Source of the DNA: Saturnia japonica
Taxonomy: Eukaryota > Arthropoda > Insecta > Lepidoptera > Saturniidae
Assembly: GCA_033032175.1 (NCBI GenBank)
Contig: CM065304.1
Coordinates: forward strand, 27,782,653 to 27,846,652
Length of the DNA: 64,000 nucleotides
Direction: 5' to 3'
Of this stretch, positions 32,584-45,100 are shown piece after piece. Made by a program: the position numbers and the translations under genes. Below the pieces are notes generated by a model that was not told the origin of the DNA, did no database searches, and saw only the letters and a program-made list of their open reading frames with translations. Numbering within the stretch: position 1 is the stretch's first letter; each line of letters opens with the position of its first letter.

Positions 32584-35500
32584 TATATATATATATATAT
32601 ACTAAAGTTGTTTTTAGTAGCGCAGTAAATAGGTTACCAGAGAACTTTTCAAAAAGCGGTAATTATTAATCATTTTTGATTTATAAAGATAGGAAAAATA
32701 TAACTACACATAAATAACGTATTATTTATAAGCACCTAAAGTAACGTCTAAATGTATATATTTTTAAACTGCCGCGCAAACAATACCGCAGAGCTCGTGA
32801 CGTCATACGTAGGGCCGGTACATTTTTTTTTCTATTTTTAAAATAAATTTTGGCTTTCTGCCAATGTAGGCAATTTTGCATGATCAGTACTAAATAAACG
32901 CAGAAACTATAAGTATTTTTTCTTCTTCTTTGTTTATGAAGGAACCGATTTAGATTATTGTTTTTTCGTTGGAAAGGGGATGCCTCAAGAGTTGTCCCAT
33001 TATAATTTCATTGGCATTGGACATTTGACTTCGAAATTATACCAGGGAACTCCCCTAATTGTTTGAAGTAGGTTTTCTTTTTGTGTTAAAATTGATGTTT
33101 TGAATTTCATTTGCGATCTCTGTTTGGTTTTGTGGAGTCAGTTCGGTTATTATAATTATGTACTACAGTATTTTATTCAAGGTATTAATTATATTACGAA
33201 ATCAATATTAATACTGGGTTCTGCTATTGTATAAAAATATAGTTGTCAAATAATATAAATTCTTTTTATAAATGTAAATAATTAATTACCTATGTATTAG
33301 ATTGTACCAAAAAAAAAAAGATAAATTTGTTATGTTATTGAATTTTATAATTAATAAAAATTGTATTTAAAATTACATATCGAATACACAATATCTGTGT
33401 TAGCCGTATGAAATAAAAAATATCGAGATTTCCTGTTCACTTATTTGATGTTTTGATGAATTTTATCATATATATGTGTATGTATTTAGTGTTCACAACA
33501 TTTTTATATAAATGTATTACGTACTGATGTTCATTACTATAAATTTCAAATAACAACATAATCGCGTCAGTGCAAACTTTACTCACTACCTGCGAATATT
33601 ATACTGTCAGCAATAAAAACAATGAATTAGTTTTTATTTTTAGTGCCCAAGTAAAATAAAGTATATTATGTTAAGGCAAGAAGAGATTTAGAATTGCTAG
33701 GTAGCAAATCTACAGTACGGCGAATTAAGGCCAATCAATTAAAGCTATACATTTTGGGAAATGTGCTACGAATACGAAATTGTAACGCTTCGTTCGCACA
33801 ATTTATTTTATATTTGGTAATGATTTTTGACAATAATTGGTATATTTTCAATAAAAATATAAGCCTTTCAATTTTTATATGTACAGCTGGTCATGTGACA
33901 TAAAAGTTTTACAATTATGTTCTTATTTGAAACACAGTATCTTATAATATTATAGGTACTTAGATCTATCTATTAAGATATATTTTATGACTGGATATTA
34001 AAACAGGAATCTCGAAAATGTTTTATATTAAAAATATTTGCTATACTTATGAAAATGATAATAATTTAAAACAATAATTTAGGACCTAAATAAATTCAAA
34101 TTTTTTGGTGCAAGAGTGTTTTAAGAGGTAATTTGAATGAAAAAAAAAAACATTTATCAAGTTATTTTGTTGTTAGGCTATGATATTTTATTGTGAAATA
34201 AAAATTATACATAATATAAAATTATTTGAAACGTATGTTTTGTTTTTATACTACATTTGGTTCATCGTAATCGGGTGGTTTCTCACGGGCTGTGATATTT
34301 TTTACGAAAGTGGACCAACTCAAACCGACGCGACGCACCTTAGGAAGAGCGTCTGTGGAAGCGCTGACTAGTCGGTAGCCTTGGTGTGCGGTGCGTGGCT
34401 GTTCAATCTGGAACACTTTAATTATTGTAAGCCTGACGCCAAACAACAAGATGAATCATTCCAGACAATATTCTCCTTTGCGTGTTGCTGCAGTAAAAAA
34501 ATGTAGGAATTACGTATATATATATATTTATACAAAATAAAAAAAAAATAATTATGTACATTTACAACGAACTTCGATCATTTAGGATTATCGATTAATA
34601 CGATTAATTTTCCGATTCCTTGATCTACTCTATTTAAGTGGAGGCATTCCACCAGTCGGGCTGCCCCAAGTTGAGAGAAATAAAAATCTAAAAATAAATT
34701 TTGAACATGAAATTATTTGAAACACCGCCAAATTTCTAGCGCCCTTCAATAGAAGAGTTGTTCAACAAAAACCAATTGTTAGAACTTCATTGCTACAAGT
34801 ACATAAATATCTACTTACCTATGTAGCGAAATATAAGAAAAACAGGGTACGAATAAGAAATGAAGTTAATGATGCATTTATGGTAGGTATTTTTTGTTTA
34901 CTATAGCACAGTCTAAAAATGAACTATCTACTATCGTTTAAAGTTTTACTTCTAATATAATTCTTCCTTAGAACTGCCAAAATATGTATTATATAATAGA
35001 GAAACATGACTTTGCTATTTTTAGTCTTCCGTAACTCTTAACAAAAAAAAACGGAACCCTTTATAGAATCATTTTGTTGTCCGTCTGTCTGTCTGTCCCT
35101 GTTTCAAGATACCTTTTTTCGAGAACGACTCTCAAGTCTTATGGCCTCATGATGTTTTAAAAAAATAGTTTTCTATGCTAACGCATTAAAGAATTGTACA
35201 ACTTCATAGTTAGAATAGCGCTCACGAACGATTATTAAAACCTATAGGGTACTTCCCGCAGACCTACAGTCTTGAAATTTGGCATAAAGGGAGGTATTTT
35301 AACGAAAGTTAAGGGAAATATCAGAAAATGAGGATTTTCTAATCCAGTGTAAAATTATAATGCAACAAATTTATATTGTTTTTTTTTTTCTCAAAAAGGT
35401 CTTTTTATTTGCCTACAGTTGAAATTAATATCGAACGCCAAAATCTATGACATAAACTGCTGGCAAAAAATTAAGTTTCTAATTTAATAAAATAAAAAGA

Positions 35501-37920
35501 TTAAAATAATAATGATAATTCATGATAAAAGTTTAAAAGATGCACTCTGTGATAAATTATCAAAACCAATTGGGTTCTTCCGCAGGCCCACAGTTTTAAA
35601 ATTTTACACGAAATGAGTTCTTTTAACATAAAAGTGACGCTCAGTGACCGATTATCAATTATAAGTACAGGGACAAGATACATACAATTTTGAAAGCCCT
35701 CCTACAAGTTAGTCCATGCCTATAAAGTTATTCATAAAACAATGATCCGAATCACCTTTTTGAGCATAAAATTCATTTATTGTTATTTCACATATATTTG
35801 TAACATAACATAAATATTTTTTATTTCTTCTGGAACATTAAATTACTGATCGTGGTTTCAATATTATAGTTAGTTGTAGTGTATAAGGTGTATCGGACTT
35901 TTTATAGATATTTCTAGTTTGTCTTGTGATGATTTCAGTATTCTAACAAAAAGGTGGCTCCCTTGTTTGAACTTTATTAGTACTTTACCATTTTATTACT
36001 TCCAATCCACTTCACTTCGGCACAATTACTTAGCTTTATTATGCGAAATGCCACCGAATAGCTGTTTAATGCAAATATTGAAGGCATAAATAGGTACCTC
36101 TTTGGTAGTAAGTTACCAGTTTACATCGACCTCCACCTCCGGTTCATCTCGGCAAAGGATCTAGTAGCTAAATCGCACTGAGAATATTGCTACGTTTAGG
36201 AAATGGAATGCCTTCAAAGGCAGCTAAAAGTGGCTAAACATAGAAAGTAACAGGAAATATCAAAAAGTGATATTAATTACTTACTAATTACTTTAATCAC
36301 TTAAATTGTCAAATACAGCTGGTGACGTCGATGGTTCGGGTTGTTGGGGCTCCTAAGAAAACTGAAATTAAAATTTATGAAATGGTCTAATTTAAGAGTA
36401 TTAAATTACTACTACTACTGGTACTAACTAGATTAATTTAAAAGTAGCTAGAAAACGTGGCGAAATTGTTTAGCTACCGATGTATTTTATTGCCAAGTTT
36501 GAAAATGTGACCAAATCTGGCTAAATAGTGGCTAAAGTAGTAACACTGGCTCAGGTATATCGCGTTTTAAGTTCAGATCAATAAATGTTTATCCAGCTCG
36601 TCCATCTGCCAAGACGAGGTTTGAAAGCTAGCACTACAGCGACAACCGCAGATGAATTGCCGTTCTGTATGTGGTCGCCGTCATAATTGAATTGTACTGT
36701 GCTTTTCGTCAGATTACAATGTCAAGGGGCTTAACTATGCTACTATATATTATAGTATACCGTATATTATAAGGTAGAATTTAAGTTTTCGAAATGAATA
36801 TAGTATGTATCTATTAACACTAACAATTCTTAGTTTATCCAGAATTTCAAAGGTTTTTCGTAATTTTACATACATAAAGAATTGAGGTGAACGGATTATA
36901 GATAAATTTTCGAACCTGACTAACTTCTATCTACCTTCGCACGAACATGTTAGCGCTATGTCAATAATATTTAAATACCTCTCGACTGTGGAGCGAGCTC
37001 GGTATAATTTTATATACATATTTTACTCGTGTCTGTTATTTTCCTAACATGTAAGGTTTATTGACATGCAACGCATGCATCGCCGATTTTAATAAATGTA
37101 TTCAAAAGAGTGTTCAAAGTTGTTTTGATTATTTTCTTCTCATAAGCCCGTTAGATATTCAGACTCGAGTGCATTAGTAGATTGTTCCTATACCAAGGGA
37201 ACAAAATAATATTTTTACGACGAAGGTGGTATTTTGAATCCAGAGCAGAACGATTGATCCTAAATATAATAACTATATATAATACATCGTCCAAGAAGCT
37301 AATTTTGGGAACGTGTGATATGTTCTACTTGTCAACTGCTACAACGCGCGCCCAGCTAAATAAATGTCAGTTGTCAGATATGAGGTTATGAACTATTTTG
37401 AAATGTATCTTGGAGGCCCTTCGGCTTTTTTGTGTAATAAAATTTAGAGAATACATTAAGAAATGCGGTCGAAATGAAAGGATTGCAAATATTTTACTTT
37501 TTTACTGTAGGCACCCCAAAAGCTCAATTTGCCACCTCTAGCAGCTTGTCGCCTTAAGCCACGGCTTCGGGTCACGGCCTCCCTGGCCCTATTAACCGAA
37601 CAGTAATTTTTTCCCATACAATATTTTCGTTTGATCTCTTTGATTGCCGCAGAGCACTTAGAGAACGTCATATACATATTCACAATTTAAAAGATAATGA
37701 AAGTTTTTTTGCAGTACAGGCCTAATTTAGACGCATTCATTTCCTCGTTTTTAGAATACATGGAATGGAAATTAATTAGGTCATTTTAAAATATTTATTT
37801 GTACAAGAATCCTTCAATAAAATGCTTTATTTATGGGGACCCTGAGGTAAACGCCTACTAGAATCCTAGTGAACACTCGACCTTGCTTTGATATCACTCA
37901 TATTATCATTATCATTTTAT
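32584..37920. other. PGRP 3' flank and intergenic repeats
   Basis: A short (AT)n run follows the PGRP stop. A candidate polyadenylation signal AATAAA lies at 32893, with others at 33411 and 33654; which is used cannot be told. 32925-33060 is a copy of the repeat at 9500-9695 in the other orientation. 35030-35690 holds a lepidopteran repeat with GTCTGTCTGTCTGTCC, CCTATAGGGTACTTCCCG, TCTTGAAATTTGGCA and a second internal copy (GGGTTCTTCCGCAGGCCCAC). No gene is supported in the remainder. Confidence 0.55.
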
Positions 37921-37922
37921 TA

Positions 37923-39229
37923 TACAAGGTGTCCAGAAAGGGTATCGGGTATTTGTTTTCGCGCCATATTCGAAACGGGGCGTCTAAAGGGTGCGGGGAG
38001 GGGTTCGTGGCGTCCGCCATTTTGTGGAGTTTTAGTCACGATGGAACAGTACTCGGGGACGCATCGCGCATTTTGCGTACGAGCGTATTATCGTAATGGT
38101 GATTCAATAGTGACTGCTCAACGTCTCTATCGTGCGGAATATCGTACACGCCACGCGCCAAGTGACGATAGCATTAGGAAATGGATCAGGATGTTCGAGA
38201 ATACAGGTGCGACAGTTAAAATTCAAAACTCTGGTCGTCCTCGTTCAGTTCGCGATGAAGAAACAATTGAAGAAGTTGAGGCGTCGGTTCGTCAAAATCC
38301 GTCTTTATCCATCCGAAAGCGAAGCCAAGCGTTGAACATCAAAAAATCGTCTTTACATTCGATTTTAAAGAAAGACTTACATCTAAAAGCCTATAAAATT
38401 CAATTGGTTCAAGAATTGAAGGATACGGACTATGCTAATCGACTGAATTTTGCGAACGAAATGCTGCAGCGATTTAACAACTTTAACAACATACTGTTCA
38501 GTGACGAAGCAAATTTTCACCTGAATGGTCATGTTAATAAGCAGAATTGTCGGTACTGGGCAGTGGAGAATCCGAGACGAAAGCATGAACGACCCCTGCA
38601 TAGCCTAAAGGTCGTTGTTTGGGCCGCTATGTCTGCTAAAGGCATAATTGGTCCTTATTTTCATGAAGATCAACGAGGCCGAGCAACTAATGTGAATAGT
38701 GACCGTTATTGCGATATTTTGCGAAATTTTTTGGTCCCAGAGTTGCAGGAGTTTGCAGGTTTCAACTCAAGAACGTAGTTCCAGCAAGATGGGGCCACTT
38801 GCCATACCTCAAATGACTCAATGGAAGTTGTTAACGAATGATTCCCTAATAAAGTCATTTCGTGAAGGGGTAACATCAACTGGCCTCCCAGAAGCCCCGA
38901 CCTTAGCCCGCTTGACTATTTTGCATGAGGATACCTTAAAAGTAAGGTTTATCAAAACAATCCGACGAATCAAACCCAGTTAAAGCAAAACATCAGGTCA
39001 GAAATGGCAGCAATATCGATAGCTATGTGTCAACGTGTTATCGCCAATCTTCGTTTCCGTTTAGAAGAGTGCCAGCAACGTAACGGTCATCATTTGGATA
39101 ACATCATCTTTTCCAAATAATTCTCCAATTCATATGCTAATAATAAACAATAAACTTTTTTATTGCATACAAATAATTTTTGTTTCATTGAACTTACAAA
39201 TACCCGATACTCTTTCTGGACACCTTGTA
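37923..39229 (+). mobile_element. Tc1/mariner-superfamily transposon with near-perfect terminal repeats
   Basis: Flanked by TA. The ends start CAAGGTGTCCAGAAAG (G/A) GTATCGGGTATTTG and are identical over about 29 of 30 bases. The transposase begins at 38041 (MEQYSGTHRAFCVRAYYRNG) and reads GRPRSVRDEETIEE, NILFSDEANFHLNG and QQDGATCH, then SPDLSPLDYFAW. Counting 41 residues between the second and third catalytic Asp suggests a DD41D-type member. Only four in-frame stops (TAG 38776, TGA 38839, TGA 38863, TGA 38926) and one +1 shift near 39061 break it. Stops at positions expected to be Arg or Trp fit simple C-to-T or G-to-A transitions, so the copy is fairly young. Confidence 0.9.
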
Positions 39230-40236
39230 GTTACATTCTCTGAATGGTTTGCTTTAAATAATTTACTGCTAAATGCATACAAAACCAATTTATATGAGAT
39301 TTGTCCTGCCCAATTTTCGGCGTGTTGATAGTAGTATCAAAATAGATGGAAATTTAGTAGGCTTAGTTGATAGTACTGTTTTCTTGGGTGTTACGCTTGA
39401 TTCTAAATTACAATGGGGTCCGCACATTAAAACCTTGGCGGCAAGATTAAGCTCTACTGACTTTGCAGTACGTAAGATTCGCCAGTTGACAGATATTGCC
39501 TCTGATAGGTTAGTCTACTTCGCTTACTTTCATAGCTTAATGTCTTACGGCATTTTGCTGTGGGGTTCAGCAGCTGAGGTAGATACCATATTTATATTAC
39601 AAAAACAGGTTATTCGTGCAATGTACAGCCTAAAATCTCGTGAATCAGTAAAGAACAAATTTCAGGAATATAATATCTTAACTTTGCCCTCCCAATACAT
39701 CCTTGATAACAATGTATATTCGTAAAAACTTAGTCAAGTTACATTTTGTCAAAGATCAGCACAATGTTTTAATACTTACTAGAAATAGAGATAAATTAGT
39801 CGTACCTTGTTTTATACTAAGTAGGTCCTATAAAAGATTTTTAGGTAATAGTTTTAGGTTTTATAATAAGATCCCGACGCATATTACTGATTTACCGGAC
39901 AACAAGTTCAAGGACCATGTCAAACAAGTTTTACTGTCAAAAGGTTATTATAGGGTGGATCAGAATTTGAATGATAGTGATGTCTGGAAGTTACTCCCTC
40001 TCTGTGTATCCGCTAATATATTATTAATGTTTTATATTAACAATATTGTTTATTTGGATAAAAACCGATCGAGTTTCTTACCGGTTCTTCTTGATGTCTG
40101 GGATGTTTTCAGAACCGGCAGTAGTGTTTTGACTTTCATAAGTGCCTTCTTAGGGCCTAAAGTGAATAAAGATTTTTTTGATTTTGATTCATTTATATCA
40201 TATGTGTTTTACATATATTTTACACGTATGACGTAA
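39230..40236 (+). pseudogene. LINE reverse transcriptase C-terminal fragment
   Basis: Frame reads FSEWFALNNLLLNAYKT, then after a shift STVFLGVTLDSKLQWGPHIK, LMSYGILLWGSAAEVDTIF and KQVIRAMYSL. After a second shift near 39710 comes PCFILSRSYKRFLGNSFRFY and KQVLLSKGYYRV. This is the thumb and C-terminal region of a non-LTR retrotransposon. It starts exactly at the right TA of the transposon before it. No LINE sequence is seen on that transposon's left side. Confidence 0.82.
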
Positions 40237-42192
40237 GGGTGATATCAAATATAGGTCACGTGATCACTGCGCTCGAAATTGATGCCATTCTTTTATATCG
40301 AACAGACCGAATCACGAAGAAGTTTGATGTCTTAGGTTCTTCATAAATATATGAACGGTTACCTTTAGAGTATGTGATACCAGATAAAAAATGATTAATG
40401 TTATAATGGCCTTGATCAACTGCTTTTAATAGCAGTACGACTACCTACCGTTATAATATTAAGTTTTATACAGTAAGTGTGTTTCATTCTATGTGCATGG
40501 TTTTTCTGTTATATAGATGGACGGAATCGGTGATAAAATGTCTCAATATGATTCTTGATACATGGAGAATAGTTAATTAAAATATTCTTGATCGTTTTTA
40601 ATTATTGAAAAAAAAACTGAACATTGTTTTAATTAATAAATATTTCGACAATACGTAATATTGCTAAGCCAGTAAGAAATGTTTTCTAATATTGCTTGGC
40701 AAATTAATTTAAGAGATGCAAAACATATATATGGTTTCTCAAATGCGTTTTTGTTTGATACAATGAGGGCATTAATAGTTTTTTTTATAGTAACTTGGCA
40801 AATTGACGGTACTGTCCCTTATAGTAAGCACAGTACAATACTAACACAACGGTGACCACCGAGAGATCGTAATCCATCGGCGGTCGCGGCAGTCATGCCA
40901 TCCTGCATTAATTTAACTTGATATGCACAAGCTGATCCCGGAACGCGACACGTAAAAGATCTCTTTGAGACACTCTGACAGACTTTTCACCACATGCATG
41001 GTGCAGTCGTGCAAAACCACCCAGCTATCGCCATTCCCTCGTTCGTTACTCAGCACGGCGCACCACGTACAGGTGGGGTTGGCTTAAGCGACTCAATTTT
41101 AAAGATGTAAAACTCCATACAATTCGAAATTGATTGATTGATTGAGTGACATTGACTGGAGAGATATGGATCTCTCTTAATTCTTCATCAAAATTAATGA
41201 CACAAGTATCATTTTAAAGTTAATTTACCCCGCTATTGACGAAGAATTAGTGATTTCGTTAAACAATAAATTAATACATTTTAAAACATTATATTTAACT
41301 AACATGATATCGATACTTTGGATTTAAAAAAACGTCAAGGAAATTTTGGCCGAAATCGCTGTATAATTGTACCGTAGTCAGTTTTTTACGCTCTTTTGAT
41401 CTATCTTTTACCCTTTGTGGTTTTCTAATTGATAGGACATACAGGACACGCTATTAATATAGAAAAAATAAAAAAGGGGCATGAGAATAGCATTTAAAAA
41501 ATGCAATTCTATGGGTGTAGGATACAACTGCACCACGTGAAATATAGATGTACATAAGTCGCATAAAATTTGTTATCTGTTATATATTCTTGAAATAACG
41601 GGTCATAGAGGGCATAGCAACTAATTTCTCAGGGCGTATGAGACATCTATTTTTGAAACATTGACAGACACTTCAACGGTCGTCACAGCAATATAGGTCG
41701 TGGCTTTTAAAGAAACTTCTTCCTTCAAGAATTCCTTGCAGTGATTATTATAAAAAAAGTTATATCAACAAAAAATTTTTAAATTTCAGTTTTTTGATTC
41801 TCCTGATAAGTCATCCCTTTGTAATCCAAAGTGTTAATATAATAGGCGCCATCTATTGACAATCTATTAAACCAAGATGACAGTTTTTAGTTAGGTTGTT
41901 TAGATTTTATATGGTGCTTAGTATTTGCATGGATCAACCAGTATATATTTATTATATAAATCACTTTTATAAAGAGCACCCTGATTTCTATTTACATAGA
42001 ATAGGCATGTATATGTAGGTTAAACGATCAGAACTATCATTAATTTTGTTTGCTCCATCTATCATTTGATCTAAGCTTTATAATTGCTGCTTTGTGTGCC
42101 ACCAACAAATGTATTTCATTTTTCAAATTGGTTAGTAACCGCGTTTCACGAAGCCACTATTTTAACTGTAGCCACTACGTAGCTACGTAGCC
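40237..42192. other. Intergenic sequence upstream of the pickpocket gene
   Basis: No gene supported. 40845-41085 is GC-richer than its surroundings (CATCGGCGGTCGCGGCAGTC, CTCAGCACGGCGCACC) and is unrecognised. 41855-41920 holds GGCGCCATCTATTGACAATC, a motif also present at 52490-52560. Promoter elements for the gene at 42193 are not evident. Confidence 0.4.
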
Positions 42193-45100
42193 ATGGTTAA
42201 TTATTATGTGGGTAAAACCGATCATGGAGGTAAACGATTTAAGCGAAAAGGTAATTGGGTAACAGATGAGAAGAAAAATAAGAAAGGATTTTTGTTGAGG
42301 AAATTTGTGGAATTCTGTAAAAGAACAGATTTACACGGATATAAATATATAGTTATGAATGAGCTTAACAATGCTGAAAGGTTTGTTTTTAAGGGCTGAT
42401 TTTACAATCATTAGTTAATTTTATCTGAGAAATAATTTTGACGTGTTGACTTATAATACATATGGAAAACCCGTTAAAATTTTAAAATTATGTATTTTTG
42501 AATTAAAGTTACCTGTTGATTAAAAAATCAGTTCTGAGACTAATTTATAATATGTACCAATTTTAAGTAAATGAATCAGACAAGCTATTTTATTGAATTA
42601 TTTTATACATCTATTATTTTTAAAGTAAATAAAGATATTAATGTAGGTAGATACTCTCATAAAAAAAAAAACTTTTCAAAAACAATATTTTGTTCCATAT
42701 TTCAATTGTACTAAAATTAAAATAATAATCCTATGCAAGGACTGCGCTGAATGTTATTTATGTAGGTAAATTAGTTAATATTCAGTTAACTCAAATAGGT
42801 ACTTTTAAAAGTTTATAACGCGCAAGAAATTTATTTTGTTTAAAATCCCATTTTTATTTACGCTACAAGCTTTTAAAAATCATTTGATGTTTTAAATAGT
42901 ACAAAAGGAAATTAGAATTAAAAAAAAACTACATAATATGAAATAAAAATAAAATGCTAGTATGGTTTCGGAGTCTCTTCAAGCTGAGGTTCGGAGTTCG
43001 TGCACTTTGGATAAAGGTGGAATTGAACATGGAATAATTTAATTAACAGAGCGTGCTGGGCATTATTTGTAGCGCTAAGTATTGCTTGTGCCGCTTCCTT
43101 CGTCGTCATGGCTTACAAGTGGTACGCGAGGAATCCTGTACTCACCGTTAGTATTTCTGTATTATTCATAATATCATATCTGTTCTATTAATATTTTATT
43201 GAATACAAGCCTACCTAGCTAGTCCATCAATGTTAGAGCCCGCAGCGTTTCTAATTCCTCTTAATACCTCTGAATATCTCCTCATATTCAGATCCAACTG
43301 CCCTCCCCACCCAAGTAGAATTCCTTCTACCTTCTTTCCTTTCTTTATCCTTAAAACCTTGGAAGCCTGTATCCAATGTGGCACGGACTACAAGGCACCA
43401 GACCCCAGACCATAACAGAGGCTCTTGGTAGGAGGACGGTCTTGATGCTACCTGCATTTGGGAGCCAAGGCTCTTGGAAATTGGATATATACTGATTGAT
43501 CCCGAAATGCGACAAACCAAAAGTTAGCCATTATTATGAGGTCATCACCATATGCATAGTTGTCGCGACCCAAATCGGTTAGAGATATCTTAAAAAATCA
43601 CTTAATTACTGCATTTACACTGGTTGAACCCGGACAGTGATATGTCTAAACATGCCAATATGAAGAGTGTTATAACTTGTGTATGGTGGTTGCGATCCAG
43701 TTGGACACCATTTTTTATAAGACAAAAATGGCAAACAGGCATACGGCCTAATGGTAAGCAGCTATCGTAAGCCTATGGATACTTGTAATAATATAGACAT
43801 TACTAGTACTTTACTGACCGTGAACTCCTCTACCCCAAGGAGCTCTAGAAACCTTACTCACCACAGGAACTATTTTTTAAGTTTTTTTTTTTTTAGAACT
43901 GGCTTTACTGTTGGCCTTAGGGGCTGTGAAGCCGCTGTGGCTTTTACAGCTTCACCGAACGTGGAACCACTACAGGAACACAATACATGGTTTATTTATC
44001 TGCGATATTTTGTAGGCTAGAGGAATTCCTGCAGTCGAAATGCTCCAAGTAGAAAGAAATCTCAACAGAAATATCTCTAAGTCCCGCTTCTCTTTGACAA
44101 TTAACGTTGCGATCATTTGGAACACTTTTATTGACCCAGAAATGAAACCGATTTGGTCCAACTTTGGTCAATACATCACACATAATAAAATCTAGACAAT
44201 TAATTGAGTCACCACGTTCTTTTTTTAACTAATTGAATCAAGTTCCAATAATTTATCTCTAACAACTGCTTGAATTTTTTCACGAATACATTATAAACGT
44301 AAAAATTGGAGTCTACAATTGAATTTTTTTTGCCTATAAAAATAAACATTTTTTCAGGTGATAGAAACGACTCAAGCCGCTATTTGGGATGTGCCATTTC
44401 CAGCCGTGACTATATGCGATTTAAATATCGTATCTCGTAAGGCAGCTCAAGCTTTCGCACATTATTTGTGAGTTCATTTAGTTTAGTTTAGTTTTAAAAT
44501 TTCCATTGAGGTATGTACATTCACCACTCTTCGATGACCATGAAATGACGAATAAAGGAAGAAAAGAAATATTTACCATTTATTAAAGTATTCGATGTAA
44601 GCAAACATTAAGTTGTAATAAAGGTGTATGGATGCATTAAGTCATTTAAGATTCAGTGTTGTTAGGATAGATAATTGGAATAAAGAAAGTTTGTTTATTT
44701 CCTCAGGACACTCCCTCTAAATGTGACTTCGGATTATGTATTCGAAATGTTACGCTTAGTGCCGCTCCTGCATTCTACTTTCCTCGCCAGCGCCGAACAG
44801 AAAAAAAAGTTATCCGAATTACAGAACATAATAAATATGAATAATATATCCATTGAAACCTTATACAGAAAAGTGAGTATTACGCTTCGTTTATAATATT
44901 CATCATTATATCCATGGTAGAGTCGTAGTGGGAGAATGATTAAGAGTAAAGGACTGTAGATTCGAGGTCTGTAGGTTCGAGCCTTTTTTAATAGCATCAA
45001 CGTAATGGAACTGTACTTAATAGTAGGTAAGTTACATTAAAGTTCAAAAACAGTAGCAACTATCAATAGATCAACAGTACAACGCCATGCCAGCCTGCGT

